64,000 bases of DNA. Origin: Reticulitermes speratus (lineage: Eukaryota > Arthropoda > Insecta > Blattodea > Rhinotermitidae). The notes under the pieces are model-generated. The model did not search any database. It was not told the origin of the DNA and was given only the letters and a program-made list of their open reading frames with translations. Each line of letters opens with the position of its first letter. Within the stretch, counting starts at the first letter, position 1. The stretch lies in the NCBI GenBank assembly GCA_021186555.1, contig JAJKFL010000005.1:11063178-11127177 (forward strand), given 5' to 3'. This document shows positions 20,413 through 32,394 of the stretch, piece by piece. A program made the translations under genes and the position numbers.

Positions 20413-23400
20413 TGAAGCGAGTTGTCGAACACATCACAGTGCAGTGCTGTGAGGTTTACTGATAGAAATAGCGAGTTGTCGAACACATCACAGTGCAGTG
20501 CTGTGAGGTTTACTGATAGAAATAGCGAGTTGTCGAACACATCACAGTGCAGTGCTGTGAGGTTTACTGATAGAAATAGCGAGTTGTCGAACATATCACA
20601 GTGCAGTGCTGTGAGGTTTAACTGATAGAAATAGCGAGTTGTCGAACATATCACAGTGCAGTGCTGTGAGGTTTACTGATAAAATAGCGAGTTGTCGAAC
20701 ATATCACAGTGCAGTGCTGTGAGGTTTACTGATAGAAATAGCGAGTTGTCGAACATATCACAGTGCAGTGCTGTGAGGTTTACTGATAGAAATAGCGAGT
20801 TGTCGAACATATCACAGTGCAGTGCTGTGAGGTTTACTGATAGAAATAGCGAGTTGTCGAACATATCACAGTGCAGTGCTGTGAGGTTTACTGATAGAAA
20901 TAGCGAGTTGTCGAACATATCACAGTGCAGTGCTGTGAGGTTTACTGATAGAAATAGCGAGTTGTCGAACATATCACAGTGCAGTGCTGTGAGGTTTACT
21001 GATAGAAATAGCGAGTTGTCGAACATATCACAGTGCAGTGCTGTGAGGTTTACTGATAGAAATAGCGAGTTGTCGAACACATCACAGTGCAGTGCTGTGA
21101 GGTTTACTGATAGAAATAGCGAGTTGTCGAACACATCACAGTGCAGAGCTGTGAGGTTTACTGATAGAAATAGCGAGTTGTCGAACACATCACAGTGCAG
21201 TGCTGTGAGGTTTACTGATAGAAATAGCGAGTTGTCGAACACATCACAGTGCAGTGCTGTGAGGTTTACTGATAGAAATAGCGAGTTGTCGAACACATCA
21301 CACTGCAGTGCTGTGAGGTTTACTGATAGAAATAGCGAGTTGTCGAACACATCACAGTGCAGTGCTGTGAGGTTTACTGATAGAAATAGCGAGTTGTCGA
21401 ACATATCACAGTGCAGAGCTGTGAGGTTTACTGTTAGAAATAGCGAGTTGTCGAACACATCACAGTGCAGTACTGTGAGGTTTACTGATAGAAATAGCGA
21501 GTTGTCGAACACATCACAGTGCAGAGCTGTGAAGTTTAGTGATAGAAATAGCGAGTTGTCGAACACATCACAGTGCAGTGCTGTGAGGTTTACTGATAGA
21601 AATAGCGAGTTGTCGAACACATCACAGTGCAGTGCTGTGAGGTTTACTGATAGAAATAGCGAGTTGTCGAACACATCACACTGCAGTGCTGTGAGGTTTA
21701 CTGATAGAAATAGCGAGTTGTCGAACACATCACAGTGCAGTGCTGTGAGGTTTACTGATAGAAATAGCGAGTTGTCGAACATATCACAGTGCAGAGCTGT
21801 GAGGTTTACTGTTAGAAATAGCGAGTTGTCGAACACATCACAGTGCAGTACTGTGAGGTTTACTGATAGAAATAGCGAGTTGTCGAACACATCACAGTGC
21901 AGTGCTGTGAGGTTTACTGATAGAAATAGCGAGTTGTCGAACACATCACAGTGCAGAGCTGTGAGGTTTACTGATAGAAATAGCGAGTTGTCGAACACAT
22001 CACAGTGCAGTGCTGTGAGGTTTACTGATAGAAATAGCGAGTTGTCGAACACATCACAGTGCAGTGCTGTGAGGTTTACTGATAGAAATAGCGAGTTGTC
22101 GAACACATCACACTGCAGTGCTGTGAGGTTTACTGATAGAAATAGCGAGTTGTCGAACACATCACAGTGCAGTGCTGTGAGGTTTACTGATAGAAATAGC
22201 GAGTTGTCGAACATATCACAGTGCAGAGCTGTGAGGTTTACTGTTAGAAATAGCGAGTTGTCGAACACATCACAGTGCAGTACTGTGAGGTTTACTGATA
22301 GATATAGCGAGTTGTCGAACACATCACAGTGCAGTGCTGTGAGGTTTACTGATAGAAATAGCGAGTTGTCGAACACATCACAGTGCAGTGCTGTGAGGTT
22401 TACTGATAGAAATAGCGAGTTGTCGAACACATCACAGTGCAGTGCTGTGAGGTTTACTGATAGAAATAGCGAGTTGTCGAACATATCACAGTGCAGTGCT
22501 GTGAGGTTTACTGATAGAAATAGCGAGTTGTCGAACACATCACAGTGCAGTGCTGTGAGGTTTACTGATAGAAATAGCGAGTTGTCGAACACATCACAGT
22601 GCAGTGCTGTGAGGTTTACTGATAGAAATAGCGAGTTGTCGAACACATCACAGTGCAGTGCTGTGAGGTTTACTGATAGAAATAGCGAGTTGTCGAACAT
22701 ATCACAGTGCAGTGCTGTGAGGTTTACTGATAGAAATAGCGAGTTGTCGAACATATCACAGTGCAGTGCTGTGAGGTTTACTGATAGAAATAGCGAGTTG
22801 TCGAACATATCACAGTGCAGTGCTGTGAGGTTTACTGATAGAAATAGCGAGTTGTCGAACATATCACAGTGCAGTGCTGTGAGGTTTACTGATAGAAATA
22901 GCGAGTTGTCGAACATATCACAGTGCAGTGCTGTGAGGTTTACTGATAGAAATAGCGAGTTGTCGAACATATCACAGTGCAGTGCTGTGAGGTTTACTGA
23001 TAGAAATAGCGAGTTGTCGAACATATCACAGTGCAGTGCTGTGAGGTTTACTGATAGAAATAGCGAGTTGTCGAACATATCACAGTGCAGTGCTGTGAGG
23101 TTTACTGATAGAAATAGCGAGTTGTCGAACACATCACAGTGCAGTGCTGTGAGGTTTACTGATAGAAATAGCGAGTTGTCGAACACATCACAGTGCAGAG
23201 CTGTGAGGTTTACTGATAGAAATAGCGAGTTGTCGAACACATCACAGTGCAGTGCTGTGAGGTTTACTGATAGAAATAGCGAGTTGTCGAACACATCACA
23301 GTGCAGTGCTGTGAGGTTTACTGATAGAAATAGCGAGTTGTCGAACACATCACACTGCAGTGCTGTGAGGTTTACTGATAGAAATAGCGAGTTGTCGAAC

Positions 23401-26400
23401 ACATCACAGTGCAGTGCTGTGAGGTTTACTGATAGAAATAGCGAGTTGTCGAACATATCACAGTGCAGAGCTGTGAGGTTTACTGTTAGAAATAGCGAGT
23501 TGTCGAACACATCACAGTGCAGTACTGTGAGGTTTACTGATAGAAATAGCGAGTTGTCGAACACATCACAGTGCAGAGCTGTGAGGTTTACTGATAGAAA
23601 TAGCGAGTTGTCGAACACATCACAGTGCAGTGCTGTGAGGTTTACTGATAGAAATAGCGAGTTGTCGAACACATCACAGTGCAGTGCTGTGAGGTTTACT
23701 GATAGAAATAGCGAGTTGTCGAACACATCACACTGCAGTGCTGTGAGGTTTACTGATAGAAATAGCGAGTTGTCGAACACATCACAGTGCAGTGCTGTGA
23801 GGTTTACTGATAGAAATAGCGAGTTGTCGAACATATCACAGTGCAGAGCTGTGAGGTTTACTGTTAGAAATAGCGAGTTGTCGAACACATCACAGTGCAG
23901 TACTGTGAGGTTTACTGATAGAAATAGCGAGTTGTCGAACACATCACAGTGCAGTGCTGTGAGGTTTACTGATAGAAATAGCGAGTTGTCGAACACATCA
24001 CAGTGCAGAGCTGTGAGGTTTACTGATAGAAATAGCGAGTTGTCGAACACATCACAGTGCAGTGCTGTGAGGTTTACTGATAGAAATAGCGAGTTGTCGA
24101 ACACATCACAGTGCAGTGCTGTGAGGTTTACTGATAGAAATAGCGAGTTGTCGAACACATCACACTGCAGTGCTGTGAGGTTTACTGATAGAAATAGCGA
24201 GTTGTCGAACACATCACAGTGCAGTGCTGTGAGGTTTACTGATAGAATAGCGAGTTGTCGAACATATCACAGTGCAGAGCTGTGAGGTTTACTGTTAGAA
24301 ATAGCGAGTTGTCGAACACATCACAGTGCAGTACTGTGAGGTTTACTGATAGATATAGCGAGTTGTCGAACACATCACAGTGCAGTGCTGTGAGGTTTAC
24401 TGATAGAAATAGCGAGTTGTCGAACACATCACAGTGCAGTGCTGTGAGGTTTACTGATAGAAATAGCGAGTTGTCGAACACATCACAGTGCAGTGCTGTG
24501 AGGTTTACTGATAGAAATAGCGAGTTGTCGAACATATCACAGTGCAGTGCTGTGAGGTTTACTGATAGAAATAGCGAGTTGTCGAACACATCACAGTGCA
24601 GTGCTGTGAGGTTTACTGATAGAAATAGCGAGTTGTCGAACACATCACAGTGCAGTGCTGTGAGGTTTACTGATAGAAATAGCGAGTTGTCGAACACATC
24701 ACAGTGCAGTGCTGTGAGGTTTACTGATAGAAATAGCGAGTTGTCGAACACATCACAGTGCAGTGCTGTGAGGTTTACTGATAGAAATAGCGAGTTGTCG
24801 AACACATCACACTGCAGTGCTGTGAGGTTTACTGATAGAAATAGCGAGTTGTCGAACACCTCACAATGCAGTGCTGTGAGGTTTACTGATAGAAATAGCG
24901 AGTTGTCGAACACATCACAGTGCAGAGCTGTGAGGTTTACTGTTAGAAATAGCGAGTTGTCGAACACATCACAGTGCAGTACTGTGAGGTCTACTGATAG
25001 AAATAGCGAGTTGTCGAACACATCACAGTGCAGTGCTGTGAGGTTTACTGATAGAAATAGCGAGTTGTCGAACACATCACAGTGCAGTGCTGTGAGGTCT
25101 ACTGATAGAAATAGCGAGTTGTCGAACACATCACAGTGCAGTGCTGTGAGGTTTACTGATAGAAATAGCGAGTTGTCGAACACATCACAGTGCAGTGCTG
25201 TGAGTTACTGATAAAATAGCGAGTTTTCGAACTATCACAGTGCAGTGCTGTGAGGTTTACTGTTAAAATAGCGGTTGTCGAACATATCACAGTGCATGCT
25301 GTGAGTTACTGATAGAAATAGCGAGTTGTCGTACACATCACAGTGCAGTGCTTGAGTTATTTGATAGAAATAGCGATTGTCGAACATATCACAGTTAGTG
25401 CTGTGAGGTTTACTGATAGAAATAGCGAGTTGTCGAACACATCAAGTGCAGTGCTGTGAGGTTTACTGATAAAATAGCGAGTTTCGAACATATCACAGTG
25501 CAGTGCTGTGAGGTTACTGATAGAAATAGCGAGTTGTCGAACTATCACAGTGCAGTGCTGCGAGGTTTACTGATAGAAATAGCGAGTTGTCGAAATCACA
25601 GTGCATGCTGTGAGTTACTGATAGAAATAGCGAGTTGTCGACATTCACATCAGCGTAGTTAGATAGAATAGCGATTGTCGAAAAACATCACGTGCAGTGC
25701 TGTGAGGTTACTGATAGAAATGCGTTTGTTCGAACACATCACAGGCATATAACTGAGTTTATGAAGAAAAGCGAGTTGTCGAACCATCAGTAACAGTGCG
25801 TAGTTACTTGATAGAAATAGCGATTGTGAACAATCACGTGCATGCTGTAGGTTTATGATAGAAATAGCGAGTTGTCGAACTATCACGGTACCAGACTGTG
25901 AGGTTTACTGTTAGAAATAGCGAGTTGTCGAAATATCACAGTGCATGCTGTGAGGTTACTGATAAAAAGCGGTAGCGAACATATCACGTAGCAGTGCTGT
26001 GATTTAGAAGAAATGCGAGTTGTCGAGCACCGTGCGTGCTGAGTTACCATTAAGTAGCGAGTTGTCGACACATCAGTGCGTGCTTGTGAGGTTTACTGAT
26101 AGAAGTGCGAGGTGTCGAACAATTACAGTGGCAGTGCTGTAGGTTCTGATAGAAGTAGCGAGTTGTCGAACAATCACAGTGCAGTGCTGTGAGGTTTACT
26201 GATAGAAATAGCGAGTTGTCGAACACATCACAGTGCAGTGCTGTGAGGTTTACTGATAGAAGTAGCGAGTTGTCGAACACATCACAGTACAGTGCTGTGA
26301 GGTTTACTGTTAGAAATAGCGATTTCGAACACATCACAGTGCAGTGCTGTGAGGTTTACTGATAGAAATAGCGAGTTGTCGAACACATCACAGTGCAGTG

Positions 26401-27178
26401 CTGTGAGGTTTACTGATAGAAATAGCGAGTTGTCGAACATATCACAGTGCAGTACTGTGAGGTTTACTGATAGAAGTAGCGAGTTGTCGAACATACACAG
26501 TGCAGTACTGTGAGGTTTACTGATAGAAATAGCGAGTTGTCGAACATATCACAGTGCAGTGCTGTGAGGTTTACTGATAGAAATAGCGAGTTGTCGAACA
26601 ATCACAGTGCAGTGCTGTGAGGTTTACTGATAGAAATAGCGAGTTGTCGAACAATCACAGTGCAGTACTGTGAGGTTTACTGATAGAAATAGGAGTTGTC
26701 GAACATATCACAGTGCAGTGCTGTGAGGTTTACTGATAGAAATAGCGAGTTGTCGAACATATCACAGTGCAGTGCTGTGAGGTTTACTGATTAGAAATAG
26801 CGAGTTGTCGAACACATCACAGTGCAGTGCTGTGAGGTTTACTGATAGAAATAGCGAGTTGTCGAACACATCACAGTGCAGTGCTGTGAGGTTTACTGAT
26901 AGAAATAGCGAGTTGTACGAACACATCACAGTGCAGTGCTGTGAGGTTTACTGATAGAAATAGCGAGTTGTGAACATATCACAGTGCAGTGCTGTGAGGT
27001 TTACTGATAGAAATAGCGAGTTGTCGAACATATCACAGTAGCAGTGCTGTGAGGTTTACTGATAGAAATATGGAGTTGTCGAACATATCACAGTGCAGTG
27101 CTGTGAGGTTTACTGATAGAATAGCAGTTGTCGAACATATCACAGTGCAGTGCTGTGAGGTTTACTGATAGAAGTAGC
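20413..27178. repeat. 54-bp tandem repeat (satellite-like) array, about 125 units
   Basis: The unit is 54 bp, running AGCGAGTTGTCGAACAC… to …GGTTTACTGATAGAAAT. Each unit contains the hairpin CACAG-TGCAGTG-CTGTG. Since 54 is divisible by three and the unit has no stop in one frame of each strand, long open frames run through on both strands: 20692-24285 and 24255-25211 plus; 20673-24212 and 24236-25183 minus. These are consequences of the repeat, not evidence for a gene: they lack a sensible start, end or non-repetitive domain. Recurrent point variants (CACATC/CATATC, GTGCAGAGC, CACTGCAG, CAGTACTG, CTGTTAG) define unit types and a higher-order period of 38 units (2,052 bp). Units are nearly identical up to 25.2 kb, then indel-rich, then clean again to 27178. 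Confidence 0.97.
25200..26330. other. indel-rich block inside the 54-bp array
   Basis: Roughly twenty consecutive units each carry one to several single-base deletions or small insertions (for example GATAAAATAGCG, TCGAACTATC, GTGCATGCTG), while the units before 25.2 kb have almost none. Substitutions are fewer than indels. That pattern is typical of unpolished long-read consensus, though decay of an array edge is possible. Confidence 0.6.
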
Positions 27179-27720
27179 CCGCTTCTTTCAAGCAAACATT
27201 GCATACCAGAGGGAAGGAACTTCCTCTGCAGGATGGTACTTAAGGGCGCAAATATTACCGGGCCGTAAGGTAAAAATGACATATATATTTAATTGAATGC
27301 AGTCTATATTGTGTTTAAATTAACAGAAATATTATGAGGTCTAAGCTATTAATGCAAAGGATTAATAAGATAGACATAATGAATATATCAATAGCTTATA
27401 TTTTAATTCCATTTCAATCGCTTATAAATAATTTTTAATTTCATGCGTACAAGAAGTTTATTTAAATCTTCTTCAAATATCGATATATTACAATTTAGTT
27501 CATGCGGTCAGAAAACCGAATTCAGAACCAGCCATGAGATGGCTATATTGTAAGAAGGCCTATGTTCTTGTCTCGATGCTTATGGAATATAAAATAAAAG
27601 AATTCTAAGATCAGGCCTGTTTCACTTGAGGAAATCAAGAATAAGAGTCCGATTTACGTATTCTTAACACGATATGGTTTTAGCTACAGTCTAATTGCAG
27701 TTAGCAGAGTTAGTAAAACC
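27179..27720. other. unannotated sequence right of the array
   Basis: AT-rich; nothing recognised. Confidence 0.5.
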
Positions 27721-27737
27721 GTGTATTTGGTATGTAG

Positions 27738-27778
27738 GTACAGGCGTTTCGGAAGAACATGCTGCGTCTATCTTCAGA
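27738..27778 (-). ncRNA. degenerate hammerhead-like motif (family D)
   Basis: On the minus strand CUGAAGA is followed about 18 nt later by CCGAAACGCCUGUA, which has the GAAAC, tetraloop and GUA arrangement of the other motifs. Helix II and helix I pair poorly, so this is probably a decayed Penelope-like pLTR. Confidence 0.4.
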
Positions 27779-28234
27779 TGTGAATTTGGAGACAAACCTT
27801 TCCTTCATAGCCTTGAAACCTTTCTTCGTTTTCGCCGCCTTGAGACCTCAAGTCTTGTATAAATGACCTATTTGTTTGTCATTATTAAACTCCATCTAAC
27901 GGTAGTAATGAAATTCGTGACACAGAGCAGAGTTGTCAAACGATAACGCTAATACGTCTTAACCTATCAGCGGCAAGTCCGCTGAGTCATCAATTAAAGT
28001 CTGAATTTAGACCACTGTTGTAATCACCAAGCAGTGCGCGTTATTCCAAACTTGTTCTCTCAAATTCAAATTCAGATGCCTTTGCATGATCACCAAAAAA
28101 AACGATCATTATTAGACTAACAGCAAAATATCTAACGAAATAATTAACTAAATAACTAATTACATGCATGAGAGGCCTCCTTGGAATTTAAGGTCATAAG
28201 ATAGTCCAGAAATTCCAAGCATTTTTGGAAACCG

Positions 28235-28640
28235 AAAATTCGTAACTGTGATTACATAAGCCTGCCATTTCTCCATATCCTGAGCAAGATGAATCCACTC
28301 CAATTCCTCCCATCTTCTTAAGGCTTATTCCATATTATCCTACCATTTACATGTACGTCTTCCAAGCGTTTTTTCCTTCAGGTATTCCCACCAGAATCCT
28401 GTATGCATTTTTATTCTCCCCCACGCGTGCCACATGCTCCACCCATCTTATGTTTCTTGATTTGACCACCCGAATAATATGTGGCTAGTGGTACAAATTA
28501 CGAAAATCATCTTTATGAAATTTTATTTTCTTTTTCCTACTACTTTCTTCCTCTTTGGCCCATATCTTCCTCAGCACCCAGTTCCCGAAAATCCTAAGTC
28601 AATATTCTTCCCTTAAATTGAGAAATCAAGTTTCACACCA
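28235..28640 (-). pseudogene. non-LTR retrotransposon C-terminal relic
   Basis: Several minus-strand frames together give the familiar tail of an arthropod LINE protein: F-R-N-L-Y-H, P-H-I-I-R-V-V-K-S-R-N-I-R-W-V-E-H-V-A-R, N-K-N-A-Y-R-I-L-V-G and, after stops and shifts, a W-x-H-L-A-Q-D-like end. At least two frameshifts and a stop break it. Related relics are at 29735, 43788, 59900 and 61385. Confidence 0.75.
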
Positions 28641-28704
28641 TTTAAAACTGCAGGCCAGATTATAGTTTCTTGCATTTCAACCCTCGTATTTTTAGACAGC
28701 ACAC

Positions 28705-29734
28705 ATGAAGGCAACAGAGTCTGAAACTAATGGCGGCAGACATTCCGAGAATTTAATTTCGTCTTACTTTCTCGGTGTTTTCTGGTGGTTTCTGGTTTGT
28801 TGCTGTCTTAGCCAATATTTGGAATTTGCCATATTTTTAATTGATTTATATTACTTTTCTTACAGTGTTATTTCCTTCATTTTATTTACGTCACTTAAAC
28901 ATATACTTAATTTTTTCAGCACTTTCTTCTAGCCTAGCTAACCTTATTAGGAGGGGCAAATGAAGCTACCATCTAACAAAGTAGCATCAGCACTAGTAAA
29001 GCAGTATGCAAAACAAGTAACTGTTTCAACATCAGGAATTAAGACATAATTAGTATAAATTAATAAGCCCTGGTAGGCCTACACTTAATACTTCACAATT
29101 TCTGTCATCTCGTCAGCCTGCTTGTACTGCTGTTTTTATATCGTTGCTGGTTCGACATTTTTAACGTTTTAGCTCCCACCGGGATTCTATCCCCGGAAGT
29201 GAAAAGTGTACTGACATAAAAATACAGCTTCTTTTTCCTTTATTTTTTTTCCAGGATTATTTTTTCGCCCTGATAAATATTTAGCGAGTTACGTTTGAGA
29301 TGGTCATAAAAATGAAGTAGGTCTTCGTCTAAAATGCCTGCTATATTTTCCCGATTTTAATGAAAATGAGAAAGTGTTGACATATTTCTAGTAAAATTCT
29401 CGAATATAAAATTTAAAAAAGTATCAATTCCTGTGTAATGTGCGGACAGACAGTCGGATATAAGTGGCGAAACTAACGCCCTTTATAACTTCTTTATGAA
29501 AGCGCCAAAAGGAAGCAACTAAAACACAAGCAAACAGAAGAAACGGATGCGGCACTGATAGACACAGGCTGGTGAAAATTAGCCCAGGTTACCTGGTACA
29601 AACTGATGGTTGAGTTTTTGAGTTAGACTGAAGCTGTTCTTCCTAGGTAATTCAGCGAAGCATAGTTGTTTTTTAAAAGCTGATAACAGTTCCTCAGTTG
29701 GTAAATAAATTCCCGCATTTTATGAGACCGGAAT
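28705..29734. other. unannotated sequence
   Basis: Nothing firmly recognised. A B-box-like GGATAGAATCCCGGTGGGAG on the minus strand near 29175-29200 could be a SINE scrap. Confidence 0.4.
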
Positions 29735-29880
29735 TTCCTCTGTCATGTTTAGAAAAGCCTACCACTCCTCCCTATCCTCAGATGAATCCAGACAATACCT
29801 ATTTATTAAAATTAATTTTAATATTATCACAATCTATGCCTAGGTCTTCCAAGCGGTCTCTTTTGGATGCCGAGGGAGTG
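29735..29880 (-). pseudogene. non-LTR retrotransposon C-terminal relic (short)
   Basis: The minus strand gives R-L-E-D-L-G-type and D-N-I-K-I-N-F-N-K residues, then a stop and S-G-F-I, corresponding to the 'W-E-D-N-I-K-x-x-L-x-E' end of the same LINE family as the 28.2-kb and 43.8-kb relics. Decayed. Confidence 0.55.
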
Positions 29881-29899
29881 TCAAATATTTCCAGCTTTG

Positions 29900-30067
29900 A
29901 ATCAAAACATGGGCGGCCACAAATTTGTAAATGTTAGCAAGAATAAAACAGTTGTGACACGATTGGTGATGACTCAGGACATGGGCTTCTATGAACAGGA
30001 CGCAGAAAACCCCCTACTATTATATGATAAGTGCATGAATTATGGCGAGAACAGTGTGCCAAAGTAA
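29900..30067 (+). pseudogene. mariner-family transposase C-terminal fragment
   Basis: The end of the plus-strand frame (stop at 30067) contains T-Q-D-M-G-F-Y-E-Q, then L-L-L-Y-D-K-C-M-N-Y-G-E-N. This matches the invariant closing pattern of mariner transposases (F-Y-x-x-G-I-x-K-L-x-x-R-Y-x-K-C-x-x-x-x-G-x-Y), which lies just after the DDD catalytic core. The core is absent and no mariner terminal repeat was seen nearby, so only the tail survives. Confidence 0.6.
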
Positions 30068-30069
30068 TG

Positions 30070-31017
30070 GGATAGCAGAACAGTTAAATCTGAACTGTTC
30101 TTATTAAAGCTGAAAATAAAAAGACCCAAGATACAGGCTTAGGATTTGCAAATTTACTTTCTGACCGATACTTGTGTATGCTCATTTCATTCTTGATCTA
30201 AAGACAGTAAAAAAAAAGCAGGAAGGAAAAAAATTACGAAAGAAAGAAGGAAGAAAGAAAAGAAAGAATGGCAAATATTAGGTACGAAAAAACGCAAGGA
30301 AAATTAGAGCTACACAAAGAAACAACGGGGGTAGGCAGACACAAAAACAAACAAGCCAAGAAAGAAGGAATATAGGCTAAGCGTACTGTTAGCCAAACCT
30401 TCAGCATCAGCTACACATTCATGTACACCAAGAGACTAACTGTCCAGAAAGCGTAACAGATTATGTAATGCTGGACAATTCGATGTCCAAGCTGATGTTA
30501 TGCCCATACTGTAAGGTCTTATGGATTTAATATCAGGCTCGGGTGTTCTGAAATGTTAATTAGCAATCTAAGAAGCGAAGCGTAGTCAATCAAATCAAGT
30601 GCTGCTCTAAGCGGCAGACAGGTTTCACGGATTTCTACAGTGTATGCGCATTGCGATTATTCACTTGGGCACGGCGAAATGGATTTACATGTATCAGGCT
30701 CCGAGCTGTTACGTGGCTTAATTGGAATACGTGGGCTGAAAGGCGCGAAGAAGTTCACGTAGGTTCTACATTTGGCACCCAATTTGTTCCTTATGTACGA
30801 GTATTTTCTCCAGTCTTACGTTTACAATGTTTAATTAAGCAGTAATTTAACGTGTCCTGCTAAAAGTTTTGGTACAGTTGTCTTCTAAAGCCTCAGGAAA
30901 TTTACGGACTTCACGTCATCTGACGCCTAAGAATCTGCGACAGCAGTTTGTTTATTAAGAACATGGTGCACTTTTTCGCAAATTGTACATTTCAAAACAT
31001 AAGCCCGTATTTAGCAC
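30070..31017. other. unannotated sequence with a purine-rich run
   Basis: A (GAAA)-like purine run occupies about 30205-30268. No gene recognised. Confidence 0.5.
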
Positions 31018-31072
31018 GTTCGACGTTTCGGGAGGTAGCTACATTCCGGTCCTGAAGTTTCCTTATCATTAT
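31018..31072 (-). ncRNA. degenerate hammerhead-like motif (family E)
   Basis: On the minus strand GGACCGG…UACCUCCCGAAACGUCG resembles helix II plus the GAAAC part of the family C motif, but the CUGANGA box is not present in the right place. Treated as a probable pLTR scrap only. Confidence 0.3.
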
Positions 31073-31436
31073 ACTGAAAACTATACGTCCTTTTCTTTTT
31101 AAATTTATTTATTAATGACGGCACCGGGCGGAATGCAAAGTTAAACCGAGTGAGTAGGTTCACTTAGGTGCAGTATTTAACAACTCTGTCAGCTGCTAAG
31201 ATTATGCGTCGGTGATACATGAATGAATGGGTGCAGAGCAATAGAGGAATGTTACTGCGTGGGTAAGTCTAAGTACCGGGAGCATAACATATGTCAAAGC
31301 CACACTTTCCACACAAATCCCACATTGACTGGCCTGGGATTGAAACAGTGCCTAAGGGGTTAGAGGCCGGCAAATAACCGCCTGGGGCATGGTAAGCCTC
31401 GAAGAGTCCTATTAACGCTCCAAAGTAACCATAGAA

Positions 31437-31875
31437 CAAGCCTGCTCAACCGTTTATATAGTGCGGGTGAAGGCGGCGAAATTTGGTCTGCATGCGGGCA
31501 AAATGAAATTCCATACGCAGAATAAAGAATGAATAAGTATACGTGTAAGTATATGTAAAATTTTATCCGTGCATTTTTCTGTATAACATATGTAATAAAA
31601 ACATAAGCTACTGATAATAATAGCAAAAATGTATAAAAATTAAATTCACTATGTTGGCTAGGGTGTCGCTATTTTAGCACATTCTTACCAAACCAGCTGG
31701 TAATATAATCCACGTCTCCATAAGTAAACAGCTCATAAGTTTGCAAAATTGCTTCGACGTTCTGTCTCGGGTTTACAAGGAAAAGGCTAAAACACTTTTC
31801 TCATTTAAAAGTCCCAGCGAGGGACATAATAATGTGTCGCGAGCAACAGGTTGCCCGCGAGCTACGGGTTTAGCG
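31437..31875 (-). mobile_element. DNA transposon, paralogue of the 7.0-kb element without insertion
   Basis: The reverse complement aligns along its length with 7040-8640 minus the nested insertions, including CTCGCGGGCAAC near one end, GAACG(T/C)CGAAG(C/A)A in the middle and GTGCTAAAATAGCGACAC at 31663-31680, where the SINE inserted in the other copy. Degraded inverted ends CCTGCTCAACC are still visible. Confidence 0.7.
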
Positions 31876-32079
31876 GACATTCCATAGACCCTTTCATAAC
31901 ATGGGCAACAAACCCTTGATAACAGAGAACAAAAGCATCTCTCGAAATGCATTTACCAGTATTGCGCTGTGCGTCATGTTAATCGATTCTTGAAGCACTG
32001 TAAGTCTTACATAATGTCTACATACAACCAGTGTTATGTATATAAACTACATAGAACACAACTTTTATTACATTTATGC

Positions 32080-32268
32080 TACAAACGTTTCGATAAGCGC
32101 CATGAATTTTCGTTACAGTAATTTATACTACTCGCTAAATATTATAATTCCTACAACTGATATTTCATTAACAATACAGGGCATACACAAAAGAATGGTG
32201 CGGTTTTAATAGTGAACACTATTAAAACCGCACCTTTATTTTGTGTATATCCTGTATTACAGTACATT
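32080..32268. repeat. fold-back with a possible decayed hammerhead half
   Basis: Arms at about 32172-32215 and 32219-32268 are inverted repeats centred on AATAGTGAACACTATT. Nearby, on the minus strand (32083-32110), UGGCGCUUAUCGAAACGUUUGUA has the GAAAC, loop and GUA layout seen in the ribozyme motifs, but the CUGANGA box is lost. Probably an old Penelope-like insertion. Confidence 0.4.
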
Positions 32269-32394
32269 CTTCTACATCCCACGTGCTCACTAAGTATTTG
32301 TGTACGTTTGTCGTTTTGTGATTCATCCTAAATAAGTAACTCTGAACAGACGACGGAGCAGGTTTGGTACGTGGCACTGAAGCATTTGTGCGGG

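Noticed and set aside
20673..24285. Very long open frames on both strands
   Set aside because: They are the in-frame translation of a 54-bp tandem unit, have no non-repetitive part and are exactly antisense to each other.
20413..27178. CRISPR array
   Set aside because: The repeats are contiguous 54-bp units with no variable spacers, and the genome is eukaryotic.
20413..27178. Hammerhead ribozyme inside the satellite unit, as in some insect satellites
   Set aside because: The unit has CTGATAG and AGAAAT but no CUGANGA and no GAAAC box in suitable spacing.
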